From the NCBI GenBank assembly GCA_012519055.1, contig JAAYQU010000031.1, positions 1 through 64,000 of the forward strand: a DNA stretch of 64,000 nt, read 5' to 3'. This document shows positions 9,163 through 18,171 of the stretch, in pieces. The number at the start of each line of letters is the position of its first letter. Positions within the stretch are counted from its first letter, which is position 1. The DNA is from Bacteroidales bacterium. Its GTDB lineage: Bacteria; Bacteroidota; Bacteroidia; Bacteroidales; Salinivirgaceae. Under the pieces are notes generated by a model, which was given only the letters and a program-made list of their open reading frames with translations, had not been told where the DNA came from and made no database searches. The translations under genes were made by a program, and so were the position numbers.

Positions 9163-9198
9163 CTTACAAAAATAAGCCCGACACTGGGTGCCGGGCTT
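9163..9198 (-). terminator. Intrinsic terminator of gapA
   Basis: On the minus strand, a hairpin with arms AAGCCCG/CGGGCTT (9174-9180 and 9192-9198), extended inward by CAC/GTG after one mismatch, is followed by ATTTTTG. It lies 23 bp past the gapA stop. Confidence 0.85.
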
Positions 9199-9220
9199 CT
9201 GTTATATAGATTTTTACTTT

Positions 9221-10228
9221 CTATTTAAAAGCTAATCTTGCTAAATCTACAACTCTGTTCGAATATCCCCATTCGTTATCATACCATGCTACAACTTTAA
9301 TCATTTTGCCGTTAACCATGGTTAATTTAGAATCGAATATTGAGCTGTGTGGATTGTGAATAATATCGCAAGAAACAATCTCATCTTCAGTATATTCAAC
9401 AATGCCCTTCATCTTACCTTCAGCGGCTTTTTTAACAGCTGCATTAATCTCTTCTTTTGTAACCTCTTTTTTCAAAGTAGCTGTGAAATCACATAGTGAG
9501 CCAGTTGGGGTTGGAACGCGAATTGAAAGACCGTCAATTTTACCGTTTAGTTCAGGGATAATTTTTCCTACTGCTTTGGCTGCACCTGTTGTGGTTGGTA
9601 TTTGAGAAACAGCTGCCGAACGTGCTCTTCTTAAATCAGAGTGCGGAGCATCTAATATCATTTGATCGTTGGTGTATGCGTGAATAGTATTCATATATCC
9701 CAACTCAACGCCGAAGTTTTCATGTAATATTTTCACAATCGGAGCCAGACAGTTGGTTGTACATGACGCATTTGAGATACATTGATCTGTTGGTTTTAGA
9801 TCAGAGTCGTTTACGCCTAGAACAATCATTCTGTCAATGGTGTCAGCAGCGGGTACTGTTAATATTACTTTTTTTGCACCTGCTTTAATATGGTCGCCGT
9901 AACCACCTTTTGGACTCTCTTTTGAGCGGAAAACACCTGTTGCTTCAATCACAATATCAGGAGTTTTAGCCCATTTAATTTGTGCAGGAGATCTTTCTGC
10001 CGACACGGGAATTTTTGCTCCATTTACAATTATATTGCTTTCGTCGAAATCTACCGTACCGTTAAATTTACCTTGAGTAGAGTCGTATTTAAGCAAGTGC
10101 GCTAAAATTTTAGTGCTTGTAAGGTCATTAATACCTACAATTTCAAATCCTTTTTGTTCGACCATGATTTTGAACACATTACGTCCAATTCGGCCAAATC
10201 CATTAATTCCTACTTTTATTGTTGCCAT
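9221..10228 (-). CDS. gap: Glyceraldehyde-3-phosphate dehydrogenase (phosphorylating)
   Basis: A 335-residue glycolytic enzyme oxidising glyceraldehyde 3-phosphate to 1,3-bisphosphoglycerate. It has the NAD-binding start IKVGINGFGRIGRNVF, the catalytic motif SNASCTTNCLAP with nucleophile C156, and the conserved C-terminal WYDNEWGYSNRVVDL. The length is the family standard. It is monocistronic: a -33/-7 promoter pair lies at 10258-10289 and a strong terminator at 9163-9198. The residue after the NAD fold (GINDLTS) contains the Asp expected in an NAD-preferring enzyme. Confidence 0.97.
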   Translation of the reverse strand: MATIKVGINGFGRIGRNVFKIMVEQKGFEIVGINDLTSTKILAHLLKYDSTQGKFNGTVDFDESNIIVNGAKIPVSAERSPAQIKWAKTPDIVIEATGVFRSKESPKGGYGDHIKAGAKKVILTVPAADTIDRMIVLGVNDSDLKPTDQCISNASCTTNCLAPIVKILHENFGVELGYMNTIHAYTNDQMILDAPHSDLRRARSAAVSQIPTTTGAAKAVGKIIPELNGKIDGLSIRVPTPTGSLCDFTATLKKEVTKEEINAAVKKAAEGKMKGIVEYTEDEIVSCDIIHNPHSSIFDSKLTMVNGKMIKVVAWYDNEWGYSNRVVDLARLAFK

Positions 10229-10257
10229 ATGTGTTGTTATTTATGTTAATTAATAAA

Positions 10258-10289
10258 CAAAATTAACGAATTATTTTTGAATTATCAAA
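10258..10289 (-). promoter_or_regulatory. gapA promoter with both Bacteroidota boxes
   Basis: On the minus strand, TTTG (10286-10289) is followed after 20 bp by TAATTTTG (10258-10265), an exact TAnnTTTG. The predicted transcript starts about 25 bp before the gapA ATG. Confidence 0.7.
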
Positions 10290-10350
10290 ATGTAAAGAGC
10301 TTAAAGGTATTTTTGGGGATGTATATTATATATGTGTCGACATATCAACA

Positions 10351-10378
10351 TAAAAAAGGGCACTTTTAGGGTGCCCTT
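10351..10378 (-). terminator. Intrinsic terminator of the 999-residue T9SS protein gene
   Basis: An 8 bp perfect stem AAGGGCAC/GTGCCCTT (10371-10378 with 10356-10363 on the plus strand), loop of 7, followed on the minus strand by TTTTTTAT. It sits 22 bp past the stop codon. Confidence 0.85.
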
Positions 10379-10399
10379 AAATTTATTTAGTGAAAAACA

Positions 10400-13399
10400 T
10401 TATTTTACTAACAACTTTTCTGTTTTTCTTGCGTTGCCAGAAATGCATTGAACTAAATATGTTCCTTGTGTAAATTCAGAAACAGGTATGGTCAAATTAT
10501 GTGTGCCAGCCTCAAGTTTTGATGTTTTGTGGCTATAAACTAATTTGCCTGTTAAATCGTAAACAACAATCTCAATAACCGATCTGTTATCAACAGAAAT
10601 ACTAATATTTGCAATGTCAGAAGCAGGATTTGGAAACACTTTAATATTTAGAGAATTATCCGCACTGTTATGATCACCAATTATTGGGTCTTCAATACCT
10701 ACAAATATTGATGATGTGTCTGTAAATACTCCACGTCCGTATGTTGCAATAATAAATTCTCCATAAGTATATATTCCTGGTTGCTTTCTTTCATTATATC
10801 TTTGTTTGATACTAAGTACAGGATAGTGTCCCAATCCATTGTTACCCTCTTGCCATATTACGTTTGAACTTAAATAGTTGTCTGTAATGAATACGCCATG
10901 TTCTGTTCCAACAAGTAGCTGGCCGTCAGCAACTGAATATGGGTTTTTGTTTACACATGCTGAATAAACAGGCATTTTAGGAAGGTTTCCTTGAATTGAA
11001 GCGAAATTGTCATTCCATATTGTACTGCTAGTGCTTGCTGCATGCTCTGCAACATATATGTGCTCCTCGTTACCATATTGTCCCATAGTAACAATTAGAA
11101 CTTCGGGATTTTTTGGGTCAGTCTCTAAGCTTGAAATATATCGTCCTTTAACTGCACCAATTTTTTGAACATGGGTTATTCTTGAGATAGCTGAGTCTAG
11201 AACCGCGTGGTAAGCAGAAAATGCTGCATGTCTAGGTCTTGTACAAGCGTGCAAGTTCGAAATTCTATAAATAATTGCCGAATCTTGATGATTTGGCTCA
11301 GTAGCTCCGTAAGCAATGTCACCGTCTGGAGAGAAAGCAACTGCCACAAAGCGAGTTGCAGGTTCTGAAGTACCGACACTGTCAAATAATGTTCTATTGT
11401 GAATATCCCACCAGTCAAAACGTTCTATAGGATTAAAGTTTAAAGCCTTTTTGGTGTACCATATTCTGTTACCCATGCCAAATAGAAATACAGCTTGATA
11501 AGGGTCTGGAAATGATATTGTGTCACCAACTTCATAGTCTCGATCGGGTGTCCACCATATCATTTGACCGCCAACATTGGCAGATTGAATTAGGTATGGT
11601 ACGCCACATACGTAAGGTACTATAGCCATAACTCTTGATGTGTCAACCCTTATATGTGAAAAGTCATCACACTCCCATAATGCTACTGGAGTTTTCCATG
11701 AGGCATTTCTACCCTGCCAAATTAAATTGTCTGAACTCCAGCCATTATCAGAGGCCATTTTTGAAGACCAGAAATAGAAAAAGTCATCACCACCAGTGTT
11801 AGAACGCTGCATATTTCCTCTCTCATACGAAGAAATTATAACATTGTCGCTTAGGCTAGAGAATAAGCACTCTGTACCGTTGCCCCCTTGGATTTTTCTT
11901 CCATATTGATACTGTGAGCCTGGTAAATCATGTTTAAGAATGTAAGTGCCGTTATCTTGAGTTCCAACAATAATTTCCCCTTTGCTATTGATATCAGCAC
12001 TATAACACAAGGTTGTGCGATAATAAGTATTCATAGGTTGGATACCGTTGCTGCCTATTCTATAAATTCCACCATCAGTTGCAGCAAATATGCTTGTCCC
12101 AGATGGATGTGGTGCAAAATCATGGATGCCTGAGTGAATATATGCTGTATGTTGTCCTTCTCCCACAGAGTAGTATATTTTGTTCCACTCGAATGCATGA
12201 GAACCTTCAACACCACTACCTCGCCAGACATCAACTCCAGCAATAAGAACTAGATTTTTAGATAATGCTAGTAATGAGTGTGCGAAAATTCCTGTTTTTG
12301 CAGACCATCCAAAAGGAATAAACTGGCTACTGTGTCCAAAACCAATTTTTTCCCATGTTTGTCCCTTGTTAAGAGTTCTGAATACACCTTCTAAATCACC
12401 TACAGAATCGGAGATTGAAGCAAAAATACATGAGGGGTCACTTTTTAATATTTGGTACACATATCTTCCGACTATTTGAGGAAGTTTACCTTCTTCAGTA
12501 CCAGAAACAGACTCAAAAGTGCTAGAATTAGGTATACGAATATAAGTTTCATTGTATATGTTCGCTATGACCGTACCATCGGAACCCATTGCAACATCCC
12601 AAGATTGACCTTCAACATCAATTGCTTTTGCCCAAGTTTCTCCACCATTTGTAGTTTCCCATAAGCCAGTTGTTGTTGCAGCTAGTAATATATTTGGGTT
12701 TTGTGGGTGTGCTACAAGTCTTCTAGTGCCATAAAAGTTAGCTGAATTACTTGGAGAGGTTGATTCTAATCTAACAAAGGTGTCACCTTGTTGTTTAAAT
12801 ATTCCACCGCCTTTTATTAGAGGTACATCCTGAACTGATCCTGTGAAAAAATCATTATCTGTACCTGAGGCAATAAAATGTTTGTCAAATGGCTCGCCTG
12901 TCCCAAAATATATTGTTCCGTCGGCTGTTTGTGCAATTGATGATACAGATGTTGGGGTGTACCCTTCTGCAACTGAATAATCAACCTTGTACCAGTACTG
13001 ACCACCGGTTGTTGACTTCCATATTCCACCTGATACAGATCCTGCCCACATAACATTTGGGTTGTCTTTATCAATCAAAACAGATCGTGTACGTCCACCG
13101 ACATTATTTGGACCCTCTTCAATCCAATTAAATCCTTGGTGAATCCTAGATTTGGTCATGAATTGTTTCATCTCTTCATTGGCCTTAGCAATCATTTCAG
13201 GGCTTATGTTGCGTGTGTTTTGATTTGCTTTCATTTGAAACAACCATTCCTGAAACTGATCGGCTGAGTACATCTCTTTTACAGCATTTTGAGGTACGTA
13301 AGTTCTCTCGTATGTCGCTGTATTTGTATAGTTTAGGGTAATTCCCCCGGCTATTGCAGCCGCAAATAACATTAGTAAGTGTTTAGTTCTCATAAACAT
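10400..13399 (-). CDS. Secreted BNR/VPS10-like beta-propeller protein with T9SS type A sorting domain
   Basis: A 999-residue exported protein. The first 22 residues form a signal peptide (two ATGs, at 13399 and 13393, give almost the same protein). Residues about 95-880 contain repeated Asp-box-like and WxxGxxxGGxWKSTTGG/TTNGGETWAKA strands typical of BNR/sortilin-type propellers (GPNNVGGRTRSVLID, IYFGTGEPFDKH). The C-terminus carries a type A T9SS signal: VFPNPASDIANISI about 80 residues from the end, closing with KTEKLLVK. It should cross the outer membrane through T9SS and be surface-attached or released. Relatives are often called glycosyl hydrolases, but no catalytic residues are evident here. 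It is monocistronic with its own terminator. Confidence 0.88.
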   Translation of the reverse strand: MFMRTKHLLMLFAAAIAGGITLNYTNTATYERTYVPQNAVKEMYSADQFQEWLFQMKANQNTRNISPEMIAKANEEMKQFMTKSRIHQGFNWIEEGPNNVGGRTRSVLIDKDNPNVMWAGSVSGGIWKSTTGGQYWYKVDYSVAEGYTPTSVSSIAQTADGTIYFGTGEPFDKHFIASGTDNDFFTGSVQDVPLIKGGGIFKQQGDTFVRLESTSPSNSANFYGTRRLVAHPQNPNILLAATTTGLWETTNGGETWAKAIDVEGQSWDVAMGSDGTVIANIYNETYIRIPNSSTFESVSGTEEGKLPQIVGRYVYQILKSDPSCIFASISDSVGDLEGVFRTLNKGQTWEKIGFGHSSQFIPFGWSAKTGIFAHSLLALSKNLVLIAGVDVWRGSGVEGSHAFEWNKIYYSVGEGQHTAYIHSGIHDFAPHPSGTSIFAATDGGIYRIGSNGIQPMNTYYRTTLCYSADINSKGEIIVGTQDNGTYILKHDLPGSQYQYGRKIQGGNGTECLFSSLSDNVIISSYERGNMQRSNTGGDDFFYFWSSKMASDNGWSSDNLIWQGRNASWKTPVALWECDDFSHIRVDTSRVMAIVPYVCGVPYLIQSANVGGQMIWWTPDRDYEVGDTISFPDPYQAVFLFGMGNRIWYTKKALNFNPIERFDWWDIHNRTLFDSVGTSEPATRFVAVAFSPDGDIAYGATEPNHQDSAIIYRISNLHACTRPRHAAFSAYHAVLDSAISRITHVQKIGAVKGRYISSLETDPKNPEVLIVTMGQYGNEEHIYVAEHAASTSSTIWNDNFASIQGNLPKMPVYSACVNKNPYSVADGQLLVGTEHGVFITDNYLSSNVIWQEGNNGLGHYPVLSIKQRYNERKQPGIYTYGEFIIATYGRGVFTDTSSIFVGIEDPIIGDHNSADNSLNIKVFPNPASDIANISISVDNRSVIEIVVYDLTGKLVYSHKTSKLEAGTHNLTIPVSEFTQGTYLVQCISGNARKTEKLLVK

Positions 13400-13663
13400 T
13401 TGATTTATTGTCTTGTAAATATTTTCTTAAATTGTGCGACAAGATAGAAATAATTTAACGAATAATGAATACAAAAATTTAATTTTCTTAATAAAATGTT
13501 AACTTATATCTACAACGTCAAGTTAATAAATAAATGTAATTTTTATTTATAGTTCTAATAACAAAGAAGAACAATAATATATTATTTAGCTGATGGTTGG
13601 GAAGATACGTAGTAAATATAACTATTTTAAAATACTATGTCGCCCAACTATTGCCTATGTTTG

Positions 13664-13789
13664 TTATTGCTCTTGGACTACCTTAATTTCATTTTGTGAA
13701 TAGGCAGAACATTTTGACGACGACTGGCAAGAAATAAATATCAATGCAAATAAAAGTATTGATATTGCCACAATAAACTTTTTTTTCAT
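13664..13789 (-). CDS. Small lipoprotein of 41 residues
   Basis: A short frame from ATG 13789 to TAA 13664 encodes MKKKFIVAISILLFALIFIS-C followed by QSSSKCSAYSQNEIKVVQEQ. The Lys-rich start, hydrophobic core and lipobox (FIS-C, C21) make a convincing lipoprotein signal, leaving a mature peptide of 21 residues with a second cysteine. The gene stands alone in the 597 bp gap between two minus-strand genes; the rest of that gap (13400-13663, 13790-13996) is AT-rich and shows nothing else I can support. Function unknown. Small size means chance cannot be fully excluded, but a random frame would rarely give this signal. Confidence 0.6.
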   Translation of the reverse strand: MKKKFIVAISILLFALIFISCQSSSKCSAYSQNEIKVVQEQ

Positions 13790-13996
13790 AAACTTCACGG
13801 TTTTATATTTTTATAGTTATTAATTTTTTGTATCATTGAGTAGTGTGATTAAATCAAGAAATATATTAAATAGCAGTAACGACCGGTAATGCATGTATGG
13901 TTTAATACAACTACTGATGTGTTATAAACTCTTTCGGTGTACAAATATATTGCATAAATCTAAATGAACAAATAAGTATTTCAAAAATTTCCTTAT

Positions 13997-15481
13997 TTAT
14001 AATTTATTTAATTCTGATTTTGCTTTATCCTCAATATCTTTTCTGTTAGCTTTTTTAGCATATTGAATACTCTGATTGAAATAGTTACGCGCTTTTTCAA
14101 TATTGTTTTTAATTACATAAATTTTACCACAATCGTATGCGGACTGAGCTTTGTAATAACTTTTTTCGGGCATGTCAGGATCTAAAGCTTTTTGAAATTT
14201 TTCTAAAGAATAGTCATAGTCTTGTAATTGGAATAAAATTCTCCCATATCTGTAGTAATATTCGAGTTTGAATTCTGGAGATAACTTTTTGACGTTTACT
14301 GAGTTTAGTTCGTTTTTAGCTTTACTATATAGCTTAGCATCAAATAATAGTCTGGCTTTCAATAGTTTTGGATGATGTTCTGTTTTTATTTCTCTTTCTG
14401 CCATTTTATCCCGAAAAAAATTGCTCTTTGGCATTAGTGACAATCTGTTCAGATACAGAGTTCGTGATGATTTTGAACCGTTAATTATTTCAATGTAATA
14501 TAATCCCAAAAGTGATGCTCGCTTAAATACAACGTTTTCGGGACTTTCAATGTGTTTATTAAATTGTTTTTCTGCAAGTCGATAATTGCCTAGTGTTAAA
14601 TTTGCCCAACCCTTAATGTAATTGTCCAAAGGGTTGTTAATTAACGAATTATTATTTGAGATATCTATTGCATTTTGAGAAAGTCCCGAATTAAGGTAAT
14701 AGAATGCATATATTAACTTTTCAGTTTCAGTCTTAACTTTGACCTCTGTTTTATTTTCACTATTCTCGTTTAAAAGATTATTTACAATGGCATCAAAAAT
14801 GGGCTTTTCTGATTCTGACCAATTGATTTTTATTAGGTTGCTATCTACTTTAAATGGTTTTGATATAAAATACTCGATAAATGAGTTTTTTTCAATAACT
14901 ATCTTAACACCTAAATTGTAAACAGAGGCTAAAGCGTGTAGAGGAGGATAATCCGGATACTTATAGTAAGTTTCAGAAAACAGACTATTGGCTCGATATG
15001 CTGACCATAAAGCAGAAAAATATTCTTCGCGAAAAAAGTGTATTAAAGTTTTGTTTATCAATAAGCGGGTTTTAACATAGCCCCATTCGGCTGAGTTTTT
15101 TTCAAGTTTTTCAATTTTGTCTAGCAGATTAGTATTGATCTCGTACTCTTTGTGTAATCTTTCGGAATCCGTCGTGTAAAAGAGAGTCTTTAGAAGAACC
15201 TGATTGCATGTTGGCAATATATCTAATGGAGAAGTTGTGTTTTTTACTTTAGCAGACAGCTCGTAATTTGTTTTTGAAAAATCAAAATTCAGTACTTTCT
15301 CTAATCTAAGATCAAGTTCTTTTGGATATTTATAGGATTGGGGTATTGCAATTGCAGGTATGCAGAAAAGGAAAAAAAACGCTACGCTTACACTTGACAA
15401 TTTTATCTTTTGCCTAATGAAACGAACATACCAACCTAACTTGGAACACAAGAAAATGATTATAATGCATGTGAGTTCCAT
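13997..15481 (-). CDS. TPR-containing exported or membrane-anchored protein, unknown role
   Basis: A 494-residue protein. Two hydrophobic stretches occur in the first 48 residues (2-12 and 31-46); the second, VAFFFLFCIPAIAIPQ, looks like a signal peptide. The ATG at 15481 has a good upstream AAGG, so I keep it. The C-terminal half (about 270-490) is a helical tetratricopeptide array, best seen in LEYYYRYGRILFQLQDYDYSLEKF and SYYKAQSAYDCGKIYVIKNN. The middle region is helical without recognisable repeats. TPR arrays mediate protein contacts; no partner is suggested by the neighbours. Confidence 0.7.
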   Translation of the reverse strand: MELTCIIIIFLCSKLGWYVRFIRQKIKLSSVSVAFFFLFCIPAIAIPQSYKYPKELDLRLEKVLNFDFSKTNYELSAKVKNTTSPLDILPTCNQVLLKTLFYTTDSERLHKEYEINTNLLDKIEKLEKNSAEWGYVKTRLLINKTLIHFFREEYFSALWSAYRANSLFSETYYKYPDYPPLHALASVYNLGVKIVIEKNSFIEYFISKPFKVDSNLIKINWSESEKPIFDAIVNNLLNENSENKTEVKVKTETEKLIYAFYYLNSGLSQNAIDISNNNSLINNPLDNYIKGWANLTLGNYRLAEKQFNKHIESPENVVFKRASLLGLYYIEIINGSKSSRTLYLNRLSLMPKSNFFRDKMAEREIKTEHHPKLLKARLLFDAKLYSKAKNELNSVNVKKLSPEFKLEYYYRYGRILFQLQDYDYSLEKFQKALDPDMPEKSYYKAQSAYDCGKIYVIKNNIEKARNYFNQSIQYAKKANRKDIEDKAKSELNKL

Positions 15482-15567
15482 ACGACCTTATACTTAAAAA
15501 ATTATAAACATATGAAAGTGGTTGTTTTTATATAAGTGAGAGTTTTGCGTAGGGACTCAAAAGTGGT

Positions 15568-16041
15568 TTAACTATTTGCTTTGTTGATATTTGCGAGATG
15601 GGTTAGCGCTTGTTCTAATGCCTCGCGCTGAGCCTTGGTAAGGGCAGAAATGCTAACTTCAGGATATTTTGCGATTTCTCCGCGCATTGATACATAAATT
15701 GTGATTTTGGGAACTAATCCAAACATCGTTTTTTTTATTTTATACCCTCTAAACAGTTCGGGTTTTATTTGGTAAGCTTTAAACTCTTTGTTCAATGGTC
15801 CTACACCATGAAATCTAAATAGAAGTGATTTTTGAGAAATTTCGCAATAAAAATAGCGGTACTGCATTATGCTTAAAGCGGCAAAAGCTACAGCCATAAC
15901 TGCTGCCGATATTCCAATTATCCAGTATCCATTCTTTAATTCAAGAAACAATGCTATTATAGCTATTAATGCAAACACAACAGGAATAATTAAAAATATA
16001 GTTTTTACTCTTTGTGCTTCTTTGGTGTTTTCTACAATCAT
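15568..16041 (-). CDS. Small membrane protein with two N-terminal TM helices
   Basis: I place the start at ATG 16041 (157 residues); a longer frame opening at 16074 would use TTG and add a very basic 11-residue stretch. Two transmembrane helices (about 13-34 and 38-60) form a hairpin, followed by a cytosolic domain of about 95 residues with alternating strands (RYFYCEISQKSLLFRFHGV, KITIYVSMRGEIAKYPEVSI) and a final amphipathic helix, reminiscent of bacterial PH-like membrane-attached domains. I do not recognise the exact family. It reads away from the regulator cluster on the other strand. Confidence 0.65.
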   Translation of the reverse strand: MIVENTKEAQRVKTIFLIIPVVFALIAIIALFLELKNGYWIIGISAAVMAVAFAALSIMQYRYFYCEISQKSLLFRFHGVGPLNKEFKAYQIKPELFRGYKIKKTMFGLVPKITIYVSMRGEIAKYPEVSISALTKAQREALEQALTHLANINKANS

Positions 16042-16429
16042 TTTTATTAACCCTCTTCGTTTCCTTTTTTGCAAAAATAGTGATAATTCTCTTTCATTCT
16101 GTTATTTAATGAAACTTTTTATCTGTCGGATTAATTCCCGTTTCCGTATATTAGGCAGTCTGTTTTATTATTTCATTAGAACATAGTTGTATAAATGTTA
16201 TAATTTAGATAAAGAGACCAGTCTCACAGTTGATTGGTTCAAAGGTATATAGAAAAATAAATGAAAAACATTGAGAGTTTGTAAGTAAATAATATTATAT
16301 TTGAAACACGATATTCCTTTAGAAATGTGGTTGAGCTGAAGTTAATTCATTGTAGCTTTTCGCATAGTGCAAAGGAGATTATATTAATATGGAAAATTGT
16401 ATACAAATATTATAATATAAAGAGGAAAT
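16042..16429. promoter_or_regulatory. Intergenic region with candidate promoter and a short leader frame
   Basis: TATATTTG at 16296-16303 matches the -7 element and reads toward the Cys-rich gene. Further down, AAAGGAG precedes an 8-codon frame (ATG 16389 to TAA 16415, MENCIQIL) ending 14 bp before the Cys-rich gene. Whether this tiny frame is translated is unknown. The rest of the 388 bp is AT-rich with no other signal. Confidence 0.4.
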
Positions 16430-16651
16430 ATGTCAGAATGTGAATGTTTACCAGGATGCCCATTTTTCAATGATAAGTTAAAAGATGTGCCTGCAATTGC
16501 TCAAATTTATAAAAAGAAGTATTGTTTAGGCGGCGATAAATACAGTTGTGCTAGATATATTGTTAGGAACGCCATAGGGAAAGACAAAGTGCCAATTGAT
16601 TTATATCCCAATCAAATAGAAAGAGCAAATGAATTAATATCATCAAAATGA
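16430..16651 (+). CDS. Small conserved Cys-rich protein, possible metal or Fe-S binder
   Basis: A 73-residue soluble protein with the N-terminal pattern CECLPGCPFFN (C4, C6, C10) and later YCLGGDKYSCARYIV (C32, C40), followed by GKDKVPIDLYPNQIERANELI. The five spaced cysteines suggest metal or iron-sulfur binding. I recall this pattern as a recurrent small uncharacterised family in anaerobic bacteria, but have not been able to check. A clear AGAGGA ribosome site lies 5 bp before the ATG. The next gene, 113 bp downstream, is a response regulator, so a redox or signalling role is possible but unproven. Confidence 0.75.
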   Translation: MSECECLPGCPFFNDKLKDVPAIAQIYKKKYCLGGDKYSCARYIVRNAIGKDKVPIDLYPNQIERANELISSK

Positions 16652-16764
16652 TTTACTTGTTAGCTGAAAACAGTATGTGAAAAATAATTTTTAAATATAT
16701 TTGTTTCGAAAAATATGTACTAGCCGGTTTTAAAAGAGATACGGTATAATTAAAGCCATTTATT

Positions 16765-17457
16765 ATGACACAAAAAACAAAGATATTGATAGTTGAAGAT
16801 AGTCTTCCAGAAGGAGCCATGCTGGTTGATATTTTAGAAGATGAAGGTTTTGAAGCTAATCATGTTATTGATGCAGAACAAGGAATACGAGCATATCGCG
16901 AAGGAGGCTATGATTTGCTTTTACTCGATATAATGCTCCCTGGGAAAGATGGTTTCCATCTTGCAAAACAAATCAAAGCCATAAATGAAGATGTTCCAAT
17001 AATATTCCTAACAGCACGGACATTAAAATCGGATGAGATACAGGGGTTTACAATCGGAGCAGACGATTATCTTACTAAACCATACGACAGAGAATTGCTT
17101 ATATGGCGCATTAAAGCAGTGTTAAAACGACACATATCTGCAGAATCCAGTATTCCGGATATTTTTCAAATCGGGAAATATCTATTTGATTATAAAAACC
17201 TTACTCTTACGCGAGGTTCTAATGTCCGCAGAATGACAAGGCGTGAAGCTGATATACTGCAAATGCTTTGTATAAATGAGGGTCAACTTGTTAAACGAGA
17301 TGATATATTAATTTCCATATGGGGCTCAAATGATTATTTCAATGGTCGTAGTCTTGACGTTTTTATTACCAAATTACGTAAGTATCTGAAAGATGATCCA
17401 AAGGTTATTCTTGAAAATATTCATGGGGTTGGATATGAGTTAAAGTATCCAAAATAG
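16765..17457 (+). CDS. OmpR/PhoB-family response regulator
   Basis: A 230-residue two-domain regulator. The receiver domain (1-120) has the acidic pair E11-D12, phosphoacceptor D55 (LLLLDIMLPG), T83 (FLTAR) and K105 (YLTKPYD). The DNA-binding winged helix (about 130-230) has TRREADILQMLC and the recognition region RSLDVFITKLRKYL ending in NIHGVGYEL. Every phosphotransfer residue is intact. No histidine kinase is encoded within several kilobases on either side, so it is an orphan here; its kinase must lie elsewhere. It is followed after 8 bp by the yggS-like gene. Confidence 0.94.
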   Translation: MTQKTKILIVEDSLPEGAMLVDILEDEGFEANHVIDAEQGIRAYREGGYDLLLLDIMLPGKDGFHLAKQIKAINEDVPIIFLTARTLKSDEIQGFTIGADDYLTKPYDRELLIWRIKAVLKRHISAESSIPDIFQIGKYLFDYKNLTLTRGSNVRRMTRREADILQMLCINEGQLVKRDDILISIWGSNDYFNGRSLDVFITKLRKYLKDDPKVILENIHGVGYELKYPK

Positions 17458-17465
17458 GTCTTAAA

Positions 17466-18134
17466 ATGATTAAACAAAATATTCAAACCATTCTCTCACA
17501 ATTACCGGAGCATGTTACATTAATAGCAGTCTCAAAAACACATTCTACAGACACCATTTTAGAAGCGTATAATGCTGGATTAAGAGATTTTGCCGAAAAT
17601 AAAGTACAAGAACTTACCGCAAAGCAACCGCTATTGCCAGCCGATATTAGATGGCATATGATTGGGCATTTGCAACGAAATAAAGTCAAATATTTAATAC
17701 CCTTTGTACATTTAATACATTCGGTTGATAGTGAGCGACTTCTGAATCAAATTCAAAATGAAGCCACAAAAGCAAATAAAACAATATCGGTACTTTTGCA
17801 AGTACATATAGCTCAAGAAGATCATAAATTTGGATTTAACTCAGAAGAGATCAAAGAGTTTTTTGAACAATTGAAGAATAAAAACTATCCAAACGTCTCT
17901 ATTAAGGGACTTATGGGTATGTCAACTTTTACCGATGACGAATCAATAGTAAAAAAAGAGTTTGATACTTTAAAGGATCTATTCGATTTGATAAAACTTA
18001 ATCATGGAGACCAACTACCAGATTTTAAAGAGTTAAGCATGGGAATGTCGTCCGATTTTTTATTAGCAGTAAAACGCGGTAGTACAATGGTAAGGGTTGG
18101 TAGCTCAATATTCGGAGAAAGAGATTATAGTTAA
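17466..18134 (+). CDS. YggS-family PLP homeostasis protein
   Basis: A 222-residue alanine-racemase-N-fold protein binding pyridoxal 5'-phosphate without known catalysis; relatives (YggS, PLPBP) keep vitamin B6 and amino-acid pools in balance. The PLP lysine is K24 in LIAVSKTHS. Other family motifs are FAENKVQE, RWHMIGHLQRNK, GLMGMSTFTDD and the phosphate-binding end LSMGMSSDFLLAVKRGSTMVRVGSSIFG. Length is typical for the family. It follows the regulator by 8 bp and precedes the DHOD-like gene by 37 bp, so the three may form one unit. Confidence 0.95.
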   Translation: MIKQNIQTILSQLPEHVTLIAVSKTHSTDTILEAYNAGLRDFAENKVQELTAKQPLLPADIRWHMIGHLQRNKVKYLIPFVHLIHSVDSERLLNQIQNEATKANKTISVLLQVHIAQEDHKFGFNSEEIKEFFEQLKNKNYPNVSIKGLMGMSTFTDDESIVKKEFDTLKDLFDLIKLNHGDQLPDFKELSMGMSSDFLLAVKRGSTMVRVGSSIFGERDYS

Positions 18135-18171
18135 AAAAATTAAATTTTAAACAATTAAAACTAACTACGAT

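Noticed and set aside
16042-16074. Longer start of the small membrane protein
   Set aside because: TTG start and a highly basic extension; ATG 16041 is preferred.
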